A stretch of DNA of 7,391 nt from positions 1 to 7,391 of the forward strand of contig DATFQX010000047.1 of assembly GCA_035263865.1 (NCBI GenBank), written 5' to 3'. Source of the DNA: VAZQ01 sp035263865. Its GTDB lineage: Bacteria; Pseudomonadota; Alphaproteobacteria; Rhizobiales; Xanthobacteraceae. Below, piece by piece: positions 1 to 5,557 of the stretch. The first letter of the stretch is position 1. Every line of letters begins with the position of its first letter. The notes under the pieces were generated by a model. The model was not told the DNA's origin. It saw nothing but the letters and a program-made list of their open reading frames with translations, and searched no databases. The translations under genes and the position numbers were made by a program.

Positions 1-10
1 TGGCAATTGC

Positions 11-124
11 TCATGGGGAGTGGCAGACCGCGATCGTCTCCTCGTGCCTAGGAAGTGGAATGCGGGCGGCGAGAGCCGGCAACAAAATCGCGACCGCTCC
101 AGTTGGCGCCTCTTCCCATTTCAT
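11..124 (-). CDS. possible 37-aa small ORF, overlapping its neighbours at both ends
   Basis: I do not recognise this product. The ATG overlaps the TGA stop of the ABM-domain gene as ATGA, and its own stop TGA overlaps a further ATG at 14 in the same way; that ATG would begin a gene running off the left edge. The peptide starts MKWEEAPTGA, has a hydrophobic middle (AVAILLPALAA) and ends IAVCHSP. Double ATGA overlaps are typical of translationally coupled operon genes, but at this length they can arise by chance. No Shine-Dalgarno is needed for coupling and none is clear. A GAGGAGA lies about 22 bases before the ATG at 14, too far for a normal ribosome site. It may be a coupling leader, or simply untranslated spacer. 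Confidence 0.2.
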   Translation of the reverse strand: MKWEEAPTGAVAILLPALAARIPLPRHEETIAVCHSP

Positions 125-414
125 TCCATGGGATCGCAAAACATGCCGGTTGAGCTGATCTGCAGCCCTGCCGCATCTCTCTTAACCTCCTGCATCGATG
201 CCCCTATCCGGTGCGCCTCAAAGGGTTCCGTACTTGCGTAGAGCTCATACAGCATGACCGTGTCGGCTTCGTTTTGTGGCACGAGTATCTTGAATTCCAA
301 GGTGCCCGGCTCGGTTGCAAGGGAGCGTTGGGCGTGAGCCTTCAGATGCTTCAGATATTCATCCCTCTTTCCCGGTGCCGTCTTCACGGTGCCCACAATA
401 GCAAGCTTGCCCAT
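121..414 (-). CDS. antibiotic biosynthesis monooxygenase (ABM) domain protein, putative quinol monooxygenase (YgiN-like)
   Basis: A 97-residue cytoplasmic protein that fits a single ABM ferredoxin-like fold along almost its whole length, the usual size for YgiN/ActVA-Orf6-type enzymes. Family hallmarks are visible: an N-terminal beta strand (KLAIVGTVK, residues 3-11), the PGK turn, EPGTLEF (35-41), LYELYAS (55-61) and FEAH (65-68). These proteins dimerise and oxygenate quinol-like or polyketide aromatic substrates without cofactor; some only remove reactive by-products. The start at 414 is supported by CAGGAAAC about nine bases upstream. The gene lies 188 bp after the dehydrogenase homologue on the same strand and is probably the last or next-to-last gene of that operon. 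The family call is firm; the substrate is unknown. Confidence 0.87.
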   Translation of the reverse strand: MGKLAIVGTVKTAPGKRDEYLKHLKAHAQRSLATEPGTLEFKILVPQNEADTVMLYELYASTEPFEAHRIGASMQEVKRDAAGLQISSTGMFCDPME

Positions 415-602
415 GTGTTCGTTTCCTGCTTCGACAATCAGGGATATCGCCAGTCAGAATCCGCAGGTGTCGATTTCCTCCGATCTGGTAGGCTCGATCA
501 CCAAAATAGCTCTACCGCAAATCAAGCATGGGCAGATGCGGATCGTGCCTGCGCTCGTCAGGGGGACGACTCGTTCGAAACGCGGACACCCGTCGACCGC
601 GA

Positions 603-1370
603 CTACCACTTTTCGACCCACGGCCGCAGTACAATCTCAAAGGCCCACGTCGATCGATGCTGACGATACAGTTGAAGATAGCATTCGGCGATTCGATCCG
701 GGTCAGCCATGTTGTCATCCACGGTCGTGCCTGCCAGGCGATGGGCGCGCGTGCCATCAGGCTGCGCGAAGCCGATCGCAGCGTCGATAGGAACGGTTGC
801 TACATGAATGCCCTTCGGCATTAGTTCCCGCGCCATGCTTTCGGCCAGGCCCGACTTCGCGTGACACGCCATGGCGAAGGCTCCACTGAGCGGAAAGCCT
901 TTGAGCGCTGCACTTGCATTCGTGAATATGATCGTGCCGCGCACGCCATCGGCATTGGGAGCGTTTTCGAGCATCAGGCGCGCAGCTTGCTGACCAACGA
1001 GGAATGCACTGAACCCCGCGTTCTTGATCGTGGCGAACGCCAGGCTCGGTTCGGCCTCGGTAATTGCTTTGCGCAAAATCCCGGAGCTGCGGCCATCGAT
1101 ATTGTGAATGACGAGCCGAGGAGCTCCCATCTCACGAGTCACGGTCTGGAATAGCCGTTCGACTGCCGATGGCTCGCTCGCATCACAAGCGTAGAGGTGA
1201 GCGCCTAACGCCTTCAGGCTCTGTAGGGCCGGTTTGTCAGGATTCCTGGCCGCCACTGCGACAGCCATACCGTGCGCGGAAAACAGTTTCGCGCAACTCG
1301 AACTGATTCCGGGGCCACCACCCACGATCAGTGCAACGTCGTGAACCGAGCGCTCGCCGGATTCACTCAT
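603..1370 (-). CDS. SDR family oxidoreductase homologue lacking the catalytic tyrosine
   Basis: A 255-residue protein of normal classical-SDR length with a Rossmann fold. The N-terminal dinucleotide loop is GGGPGIS (17-23) in place of TGxxxGxG. The adenine-side DAS follows strand 3 (about 64-66), and NNAG is replaced by HNIDG (89-93). The serine region TNAS (150-153) and lysine K172 align with the Ser and Lys of the catalytic triad, but the position four before the lysine, normally Tyr, is Ala (MACHAK). The C-terminus FEIVLRPWVEKW resembles a subgroup of alphaproteobacterial SDRs, some of which also lack the Tyr. Two ATGs are in tandem; GAGGAG sits three bases before the first and six before the second, so I chose the second (1370), with 1373 equally possible. 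It lies 47 bp downstream of the reductase gene and is probably cotranscribed with it. It may be a reduced-activity reductase, a hydratase-like variant or a binding subunit. Confidence 0.88.
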   Translation of the reverse strand: MSESGERSVHDVALIVGGGPGISSSCAKLFSAHGMAVAVAARNPDKPALQSLKALGAHLYACDASEPSAVERLFQTVTREMGAPRLVIHNIDGRSSGILRKAITEAEPSLAFATIKNAGFSAFLVGQQAARLMLENAPNADGVRGTIIFTNASAALKGFPLSGAFAMACHAKSGLAESMARELMPKGIHVATVPIDAAIGFAQPDGTRAHRLAGTTVDDNMADPDRIAECYLQLYRQHRSTWAFEIVLRPWVEKW

Positions 1371-1417
1371 CATCTGCTCCTCGTAAAGCCGCGGCTACTC
1401 CTTCGCAAGGTATGGGC

Positions 1418-2539
1418 TCAAAGCCCTTTTCTCGGATCAATCAGGTATTTGGCGCCGGTCGTTCGCTGCAAATATTTCGACATCACATCGCGATCGAGCG
1501 CCTCGGCAAGCGAGATAGTGTGCGAGTAGCGACTTAGAAATGTGGTCTTCAGGCCGGCAGCGACACGCGCGCGGAGCTCAGTGCCCCTCTTAGGCCCAAC
1601 CTTCTGAAGGAATTTCGTCAGCAGAAAGCCGCCGACGGACCATGAAAAGCCGAACGATCGGGTAAGTTCGGTCGGCGAGGTATCGAGCCCGCCATAGATA
1701 TAGAGCTGCTTGAACGTCGTGGAACCGTAGCGGCTGTAAGTCGTCGCGTTTTTGCTCGCGGCGATTTCCATCGCGGTGAGGATTTGACTGCCGAGCTTTC
1801 CGCCCCCAATGGCATCGAAGGCAATGGTTGCTTTGGTTGCAATGAGCGCGCTCGTCAGGTCTTCAAAGAAGCTCGGTGCGCTGATGTCGACGACGTACGT
1901 GGCCCCGAGGTCGCGTAAAAGAGCCGCCTGATCGGGCTTGCGCACGATGTTCACGAGAGGAATGCTCTCCTCACTGCAGAGCCTCACGAGCATCTGGCCA
2001 AGATTGGAGGCCGCAGCCGTGTGCACGATCGCGCTGTGCCCTTCGCTCCGCATGGTTTCCACCATTCCGAGCGCAGTAAGTGGATTGACGAAGCTGGAGG
2101 CGCCGTCTGCCGCCGTGGCGTCGGCGGGCAGCACAAGGCAGTCCGACGCGCGCACAACGCGATACTGCGCATACATTGCACCGCCAATCGCCGCGACCGT
2201 CTTGCCTAATAGATCCTGAGCGTTGTTGCCAGCCTTGATTACTGTGCCAGCGCCTTCGTTGCCGACCGGTAGCGATTGTCCCACGCGCGCGGTGAGCGCG
2301 CGCATCGCATTTTGCGGAATCGGGGCAGTGATGAGCGGATTATCCTTTGTACCGGACATCTTTGCGGCGCGCATATCGGCCAAAGCAGTCAGAAGCCCGA
2401 TATCCGAAGGATTGATCGGCGTCGCCTCGACGCGGATCATCACCTCGTCGTCTCCCGGCTCCGGAACGTCGACGCGCACAAGCGACAGCTCGAGGTCGCC
2501 AGTCTCTTTCACCAATGACCGAAGCTGAAGACCCTGCAT
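1418..2539 (-). CDS. medium-chain dehydrogenase/reductase, quinone oxidoreductase or enoyl-thioester reductase type
   Basis: A 373-residue MDR-superfamily protein. The N-terminal GroES-like domain carries the conserved NPSDIGLL (43-50) and GNEGAGTV (93-100). The nucleotide-binding domain has HTAAASNLGQML (173-184), which occupies the place of the glycine motif in the enoyl-thioester-reductase/quinone-oxidoreductase branch, followed by VRKPDQ (199-204), where the Arg suggests NADPH preference. The catalytic and structural zinc cysteines of alcohol dehydrogenases are absent, so it is expected to act as a zinc-free NADPH reductase of an activated C=C or quinone bond, despite the common label 'zinc-binding dehydrogenase'. 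AAGGAG seven bases upstream sets the start. It is the first gene of the reductase/SDR/ABM group, with a candidate promoter about 90 bp upstream. The substrate is not determined. Confidence 0.92.
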   Translation of the reverse strand: MQGLQLRSLVKETGDLELSLVRVDVPEPGDDEVMIRVEATPINPSDIGLLTALADMRAAKMSGTKDNPLITAPIPQNAMRALTARVGQSLPVGNEGAGTVIKAGNNAQDLLGKTVAAIGGAMYAQYRVVRASDCLVLPADATAADGASSFVNPLTALGMVETMRSEGHSAIVHTAAASNLGQMLVRLCSEESIPLVNIVRKPDQAALLRDLGATYVVDISAPSFFEDLTSALIATKATIAFDAIGGGKLGSQILTAMEIAASKNATTYSRYGSTTFKQLYIYGGLDTSPTELTRSFGFSWSVGGFLLTKFLQKVGPKRGTELRARVAAGLKTTFLSRYSHTISLAEALDRDVMSKYLQRTTGAKYLIDPRKGL

Positions 2540-2615
2540 GCGAAGCTCCTTGATTGCTGTTCCGGTATGCTGTTTGTACCAACCCAGAGTTAGCTCCCGC
2601 CTGCTTCTCGATTAT

Positions 2616-2650
2616 GAGCATCATTCAGGAGGATGATATATAACATGCTC
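2616..2650 (-). promoter_or_regulatory. candidate extended -10 promoter overlapped by a dyad, upstream of the reductase gene
   Basis: Read on the minus strand, TGTTATATA (2645-2637) fits an extended -10 element (TGn followed by TATAwT); a good -35 is not visible. A start about seven bases on would leave a leader of roughly 90 nt before the reductase ATG. The same DNA forms a nested inverted repeat: GAGCAT (2616-2621) with ATGCTC (2645-2650), and inside it ATCAT (2620-2624) with ATGAT (2633-2637). A repressor bound there would cover the -10. Nearer the gene, GGTA...TACC (2563-2580) forms a weaker dyad. All of this is inference from sequence shape. Confidence 0.3.
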
Positions 2651-2746
2651 GAAATCAAGCCGCCGGATAGGAAGTCGAATGGGTCATTCGCAAGCTGAAA
2701 AGGCGCGGAATCGCGGACGCATTCTGTCTGCGCCCGCCTCCTTAAA

Positions 2747-3075
2747 CTAAAGCCAGTTCTCTCGTTGCAGCGCGTGCTCCATCTGCGCCTCGCACTCTCA
2801 ACGCCGGCCCGCGGCCAGTACGACGCGCCGGTGCTGGGCAAATCCCGTAATGCCGCCGTCCCTCCGAGATCTTCGCGGAGCTGATCGAGCATGTCGCGGT
2901 CGAGTGCGGCGCCGGCCGCGATTCTCTGTTCCTCGACCGGCTGCGCGGCCGCGGCTTCGGGTACCGTGGCGGTCGCCAAAGGCCAGCATTTGGCGGGCGC
3001 CACTGCGAGTCGGTCCAGCGTCACCGGCTTCACAATGTAGTCGTCCATGCCCGCAGCCTTCCCTTGGGCCCCGCG
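2747..3075 (-). pseudogene. remnant of a hybrid sensor histidine kinase (receiver C-terminus plus HPt-like fragment)
   Basis: The minus-strand reading begins immediately after the amidohydrolase stop with GKAAGMDDYIVKPVTLDRL. This is the unmistakable end of a response-regulator receiver domain, where the KP dipeptide is the conserved switch lysine and proline. An Ala/Pro-rich linker follows, then ALDRDMLDQLREDLGG, which resembles the first helix of an HPt or hybrid-kinase tail. After that the frame loses similarity. Another frame gives ECEAQMEHALQREN before a stop at 2747, suggesting a frameshift plus loss of the HPt core with its phospho-histidine. The kinase body, the receiver aspartate and any start codon are missing on the 5' side, so this is a truncated relic and not a gene. 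It separates the amidohydrolase from the reductase operon. Confidence 0.62.
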
Positions 3076-3082
3076 GAAGCGG

Positions 3083-4360
3083 TTATGCCGCCACCGCCTG
3101 GGGCAAGATGGAAGCAATTGCGTCGTGCCGCACGCCGGCGCGCAGGCAAAACACCGGCTGCAACAGGCGATCCGCGATCACTTCTGTCTTCTCGTTGTCG
3201 CGGAGGATATAGCGGCCGGAGTTCTCCTTGAGCACGCTGACGTCGGCATCCATGCCGGGGCGCAGGGCACCAATGGTATCAGAAAGACCCAGCATCTCGG
3301 CTGGATGCGACGTCACCATCGGCACCACCTGCTCCAGCTTAAGACCAAGCGCCATCATCGAACTCATCGCCTGAACCAGGCTGAATTTCGCCTGGCCCGA
3401 GAACGGATGATTCTCGTCGTCGGCGTGCTCATCCGGCGTTCCGGCTGGTGCCGGCACATGCGTGTTGTATCCGTGAATGTCGGCGCCCAACGTGGTGGGA
3501 ACAATACCGGACGCAATGGCCTTGCGCGCGAGGCGATATGAAAAATGGCTGCCGTGGCCGACGTCGACCCGCAGTCCGCGATCGAGCGACGCTTGGATCA
3601 GGGGATGGACTTCGCCCTCGCGATTGACGAAGCCGCCGGGATGCCGCGTGAACGGATGGGCCAGAATATCGCCGGGGCGCAGCAGCGGAATCACCCGCTC
3701 GAGTATCGTATCGACATCCTCACCATTGGTGCCGCTCTGGGGCAGGCCCCACAACTGCCCAAAGTGCACATAGACCGGAAGATCGGCGCGGCGCGCGATC
3801 TCGGCGGCCATTTCGATTACGCGGATACCCCAGCGTGCAAAGCCGCCGATTTCGGCATGCGCCTTGATGCCGCGAACAAGATCGCGGTTGGCGTTCGCCG
3901 CCTTCACCGTGGCATCTGGATCGACGCAGTCGGGCCTATAGAGATTGGGATAGTAGTGACCTTCCAGGCCTCCCACCAAATAGGCTGACAGGAAGGCGTA
4001 GGTCCGTGACTGGGCCTTCTCCGCAATGAAGTGCCGGAACCCGGGCAATGTCATGCAAGAGGCTCCGCCTTGATCGACTAGCGTCGTGACGCCGGACTGA
4101 ACCCCCACCATGTCGGCGTTCATACCGAAGCGGCCCGTCACATATTGATAAACATGCGCATGGGTATCGATCAGTCCCGGCAAAACGATTTCGCCGGTCA
4201 CGTCCACGACTTCTCGGGCGCTTGTCGGCAGAATATCGGACTGAACTGCGGCGATCTTGCCGTTCCAGACAGCGACATCTTTCAGGCCGTCGACGCCCGC
4301 GGCCGGATCGATGACGCGGCCGCCGCGCAGAAGCAGGTCGAATGTGGTGTGCACAGACAT
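3083..4360 (-). CDS. COG3964-type amidohydrolase/deacetylase family metallohydrolase (often mislabelled dihydroorotase)
   Basis: A 425-residue amidohydrolase-superfamily enzyme with a full set of binuclear metal ligands: H67 and H69 in THAH, K166 in GIKAH (expected to be carbamylated), H199 in VYVHF, H235 in ILAHPF, and the catalytic D294 in LGADIH. The flanking small beta domain is present: LLLRGGRVIDPA at the N-terminus and GALRPGMDADVSVL near residue 375. The pattern matches the dihydroorotase-like COG3964 group, whose characterised members hydrolyse acylated hydroxy- or amino-acid type substrates such as acetyl-(R)-mandelate and not dihydroorotate. The start at 4360 was chosen because AGGAG lies seven bases upstream; an upstream ATG at 4384 lacks this and precedes a non-homologous stretch. 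No signal peptide is seen, so it is cytoplasmic. No transporter or pathway partner is adjacent. The gene ends directly against a kinase relic, and its upstream region has its own promoter-like signals. Confidence 0.93.
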   Translation of the reverse strand: MSVHTTFDLLLRGGRVIDPAAGVDGLKDVAVWNGKIAAVQSDILPTSAREVVDVTGEIVLPGLIDTHAHVYQYVTGRFGMNADMVGVQSGVTTLVDQGGASCMTLPGFRHFIAEKAQSRTYAFLSAYLVGGLEGHYYPNLYRPDCVDPDATVKAANANRDLVRGIKAHAEIGGFARWGIRVIEMAAEIARRADLPVYVHFGQLWGLPQSGTNGEDVDTILERVIPLLRPGDILAHPFTRHPGGFVNREGEVHPLIQASLDRGLRVDVGHGSHFSYRLARKAIASGIVPTTLGADIHGYNTHVPAPAGTPDEHADDENHPFSGQAKFSLVQAMSSMMALGLKLEQVVPMVTSHPAEMLGLSDTIGALRPGMDADVSVLKENSGRYILRDNEKTEVIADRLLQPVFCLRAGVRHDAIASILPQAVAA

Positions 4361-4407
4361 GCTCGATCTCCTCTTTACCCGCACGATATGAAATGACCGA
4401 CCAATCG

Positions 4408-4432
4408 CGAAGTATGCTTCGTATTTTCATAC
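4408..4432. promoter_or_regulatory. pair of adjacent dyads in the amidohydrolase leader
   Basis: CGAAG-TATG-CTTCG (4408-4421) is a perfect 5-bp dyad. It is abutted by GTAT-TTTC-ATAC (4421-4432), a perfect 4-bp dyad flanked by further partial symmetry (TTGTAT / ATACGAA on the minus strand). They lie 48-72 bp upstream of the amidohydrolase start, within the expected leader or core promoter. TTGTAT/ATAC half-sites are reminiscent of GntR-type operators, but no regulator gene is in the window. On the minus strand CATACT (4417-4412) could also serve as a sigma-70 -10. Confidence 0.3.
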
Positions 4433-4448
4433 AACAACACTCGTGCCA
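4433..4448 (-). promoter_or_regulatory. sigma-54-like promoter for the amidohydrolase gene
   Basis: On the minus strand TGGCAC (4448-4443), a five-base spacer, then TTGTT (4437-4433) matches the RpoN consensus TGGCAC-N5-TTGCW in everything except the C of GC at -12, which is T. The -24 GG is intact and the spacing is exact. The predicted start is near 4422, giving a leader of about 60 nt. The perfect inverted repeat at 4467-4487 would be centred near -55. The -12 mismatch lowers confidence. Confidence 0.33.
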
Positions 4449-4466
4449 TAGACAGCACCAAATTCA

Positions 4467-4487
4467 TGCAAACTATCGCAGTTTGCA
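4467..4487. repeat. perfect 8-bp inverted repeat, operator-like, upstream of the amidohydrolase
   Basis: TGCAAACT, five bases ATCGC, then AGTTTGCA. The arms match 8 of 8, and the centre is about 117 bp before the amidohydrolase start. There is no T-tract, so it is not an intrinsic terminator. Arm length and spacing suit a dimeric regulator, but the family cannot be told. The surrounding 4381-4490 is more AT-rich than the genes and looks like a true regulatory interval. Confidence 0.5.
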
Positions 4488-4970
4488 CGCCGGTTGGAGC
4501 GATTTGATGCCCGGAAAACGGTCGCCGAAAACGAGATCCTCCGCCGTCGCTCACAGGCGTGGTGGACATTTATGAGGAACCACGCGATGACCACTGTCCA
4601 AAGCCGCAACGGGCATAGTTGGGCTCGTGATGTCCTTTCTCCGCTCCGTTCTCGATCGCGCGCCTTCCGGTATCACCTTTCAGCAAACTGCCGGTCCGTC
4701 ATTTTGGGCCGTTTGGCATACGGTTCATCCATTACTTGCTGCGTGATGCTGCGCTCGGTCCCGACGTGGTCCCGCATGTGCTGCGGCACACCGCGATCAC
4801 TTGGACGGCGCAGCGCGGCATTCTCAAACACGAGATTTGCGGATTCTTCGGTATCACCGAAGATGTTTGATCGGGTCTATGGGCACCATCATCCGGACCA
4901 CCTAGCCGGTGCCGCGAATGCGCTGACTGGGACCGGGAACGGCGGGCGGATTGCGGGCGGAAACGCCGCA

Positions 4971-5000
4971 ACAAACGTGAACAAACGCGAACGAACTCGA
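4971..5000 (+). repeat. three tandem 10-bp repeats beside the attachment site
   Basis: The units are acaaacgtga, acaaacgcga and acgaactcga, directly abutting with an exact 10-bp period, one helical turn. They sit about 30 bp before the tRNA-Pro fragment and inside the degenerate integrase tail. Position and periodicity suit integrase arm-type or excisionase binding sites, which lie just inside island ends, but this is inference. Confidence 0.45.
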
Positions 5001-5030
5001 CAAAAAACGCTGAAAATTCAAGAAAACCCC

Positions 5031-5089
5031 GGTAGCGAACCTCGTTCGGGACGAGGGGGTCGCAGGTTCAAATCCTGCCACTCCGACCA
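5031..5089 (+). other. 3' fragment of tRNA-Pro(CGG): island attachment site (att)
   Basis: The anticodon arm CCTCG-TTCGGGA-CGAGG gives anticodon CGG, so proline. A variable loop and the T-arm GCAGG-TTCAAAT-CCTGC follow, then the acceptor 3' strand CACTCCG, discriminator A and encoded CCA ending at 5089. The matching acceptor 5' strand CGGAGTG and the D-arm 5' half are absent; upstream is integrase-derived sequence, and similarity to tRNA begins only at GGTAGCG (5031). It therefore cannot make a tRNA. A displaced tRNA 3' end next to an integrase is the standard product of site-specific integration into a tRNA gene; the intact tRNA-Pro should lie at the other end of the island, presumably to the left. 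Confidence 0.82.
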
Positions 5090-5100
5090 GCACTTAGCTG

Positions 5101-5205
5101 TGTCCGGACCGGAGACATAGGTAACGGAACGTTCCGATGACATGGGTGACAACCTCGGGCCGAACGGGGTTGTCGACGGGTTGCAAGGTGTTTTGCTCCA
5201 GAGTC
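5101..5205 (-). pseudogene. solo end of a second IS481-family element (transposase 3' tail plus terminal repeats)
   Basis: Plus-strand 5139-5202 closely matches the left end of the intact element (5661-5723), with the same bases for most of about 62 positions and small indels. Read on the minus strand it encodes LEQNTLQPVDNPVRPEVVTHV, equivalent to LEQKTLQPLDNPFGPRVVTHV at the C-terminus of the intact transposase. Outside it, GGAGACATAGGTAAC (5111-5125) and GATGACATGGGTGAC (5136-5150) form two terminal repeat copies 25 bp apart. The rest of the element is missing. The divergence shows it is a relative of the downstream copy and not a recent duplicate. It begins about 12 bp after the tRNA CCA. 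Confidence 0.72.
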
Positions 5206-5233
5206 GATTTACGCGACAGTCCCGTTCCTGTTG

Positions 5234-5249
5234 TGTTCCACGTGGAGCG
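5234..5249. promoter_or_regulatory. parS-like palindrome (E-box-type CACGTG core)
   Basis: TGTTCCACGTGGAGCG contains the perfect 10-bp palindrome TCCACGTGGA and matches the ParB-site consensus TGTTNCACGTGNAACA at 12 of the 14 specified positions. It lies in a gene-poor region beside an island end. A genuine chromosomal parS normally clusters near the origin, so a stray match is quite possible. Confidence 0.22.
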
Positions 5250-5508
5250 GTCCATGGCGTTCACCATTATGGCTCGGAGCGCGCTTTCGCCGTCAAGCCC
5301 GCGCGCCAAAGGCGCTGCCCCTGCGGGCTTCGGGGCTTGACCGCTCAGCGCGCCCAAGCAAGTGGCTATCATGCCAAGAATACGGAAAAGCGCTCTCTCG
5401 GGCCCGGCATCGGCTTGATGGAACCTCGGGGAGAGCTCGGCTTCATTCAACCTCGCTCGTCATTCTCTTATCAACTTACCACAACTCCCACAAGATGTCA
5501 AGAGTCTA

Positions 5509-5557
5509 TTTGTTTGGTCTACATCAAACAAACAGTCGATTTGTCTGATGTACAAAT
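5509..5557. promoter_or_regulatory. tandem operator-like inverted repeats
   Basis: TTTGTTTG (5509-5516), eight bases, then CAAACAAA (5525-5532) is a perfect 8-bp dyad. ATTTGT (5539-5544), seven bases, then ACAAAT (5552-5557) is a perfect 6-bp dyad. The second site read forward and the first read in reverse share TTTGTnTGATGTA, so they are two copies of one motif in opposite orientation with centres about 27 bp apart. This suggests cooperative binding of a dimeric repressor, perhaps GntR- or TetR-like. Neither flank keeps an intact gene. Confidence 0.45.

Larger units (their letters stand above)
4631..5120 (+). pseudogene. tyrosine recombinase (island integrase) C-terminal fragment, frameshifted
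   Basis: In the frame open from 4631, a stretch including RDAALGPDVVPHVLRHTAITW (split at about 4742 and 4804) carries the HxLRH box of phage/island integrases, with the catalytic Arg at 4784 and His at 4775. This frame hits TGA at 4868 after GITEDV. Shifting by one base continues the family pattern perfectly: FDRVYGHHHPDHL, with the nucleophilic Tyr at 4878-4880. A single missing base within about 4864-4868 (GATGTTTGAT) explains the break. The second frame then reads to a stop at 5118 through the tRNA fragment. Clear homology spans about 4691-4910; everything N-terminal (the DNA-binding domains and the first catalytic Arg) is gone, so the enzyme is dead twice over. Its 3' end facing the tRNA-Pro fragment marks it as the integrase of the island that used this attachment site. 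Confidence 0.72.

Noticed and set aside
20..663. Plus-strand ORFs opposite the ABM gene
   Set aside because: They are shadows of the minus-strand ABM and SDR genes, without ribosome sites or domains.
2798..3212. Arg-rich ORFs on both strands over the kinase relic
   Set aside because: They are low-complexity readings of GC-rich DNA; only the frame with AAGMDDYIVKP has family signal.
3083..4384. Amidohydrolase start at the upstream ATG (4384)
   Set aside because: The first eight residues (MRVKRRSS) are not family-like and overlap the ribosome site AGGAG, which serves the ATG at 4360.
4467..4487. Intrinsic terminator
   Set aside because: The stem is only moderately GC-rich and no T-run follows on either strand.
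5031..5089. A functional tRNA-Pro gene
   Set aside because: The acceptor 5' strand and the first half of the D-arm are absent upstream; only the 3' part is present.
4902..5093. Minus-strand ORF beginning MLVGVAGFEPATPSSRTR
   Set aside because: This is the familiar false protein produced by reading the complement of a tRNA (here the tRNA-Pro 3' fragment).
5094..5450. 118-aa minus-strand ORF as a gene
   Set aside because: The C-terminal 35 residues are the IS481 transposase tail; the rest has no recognisable domain and begins with TTG.
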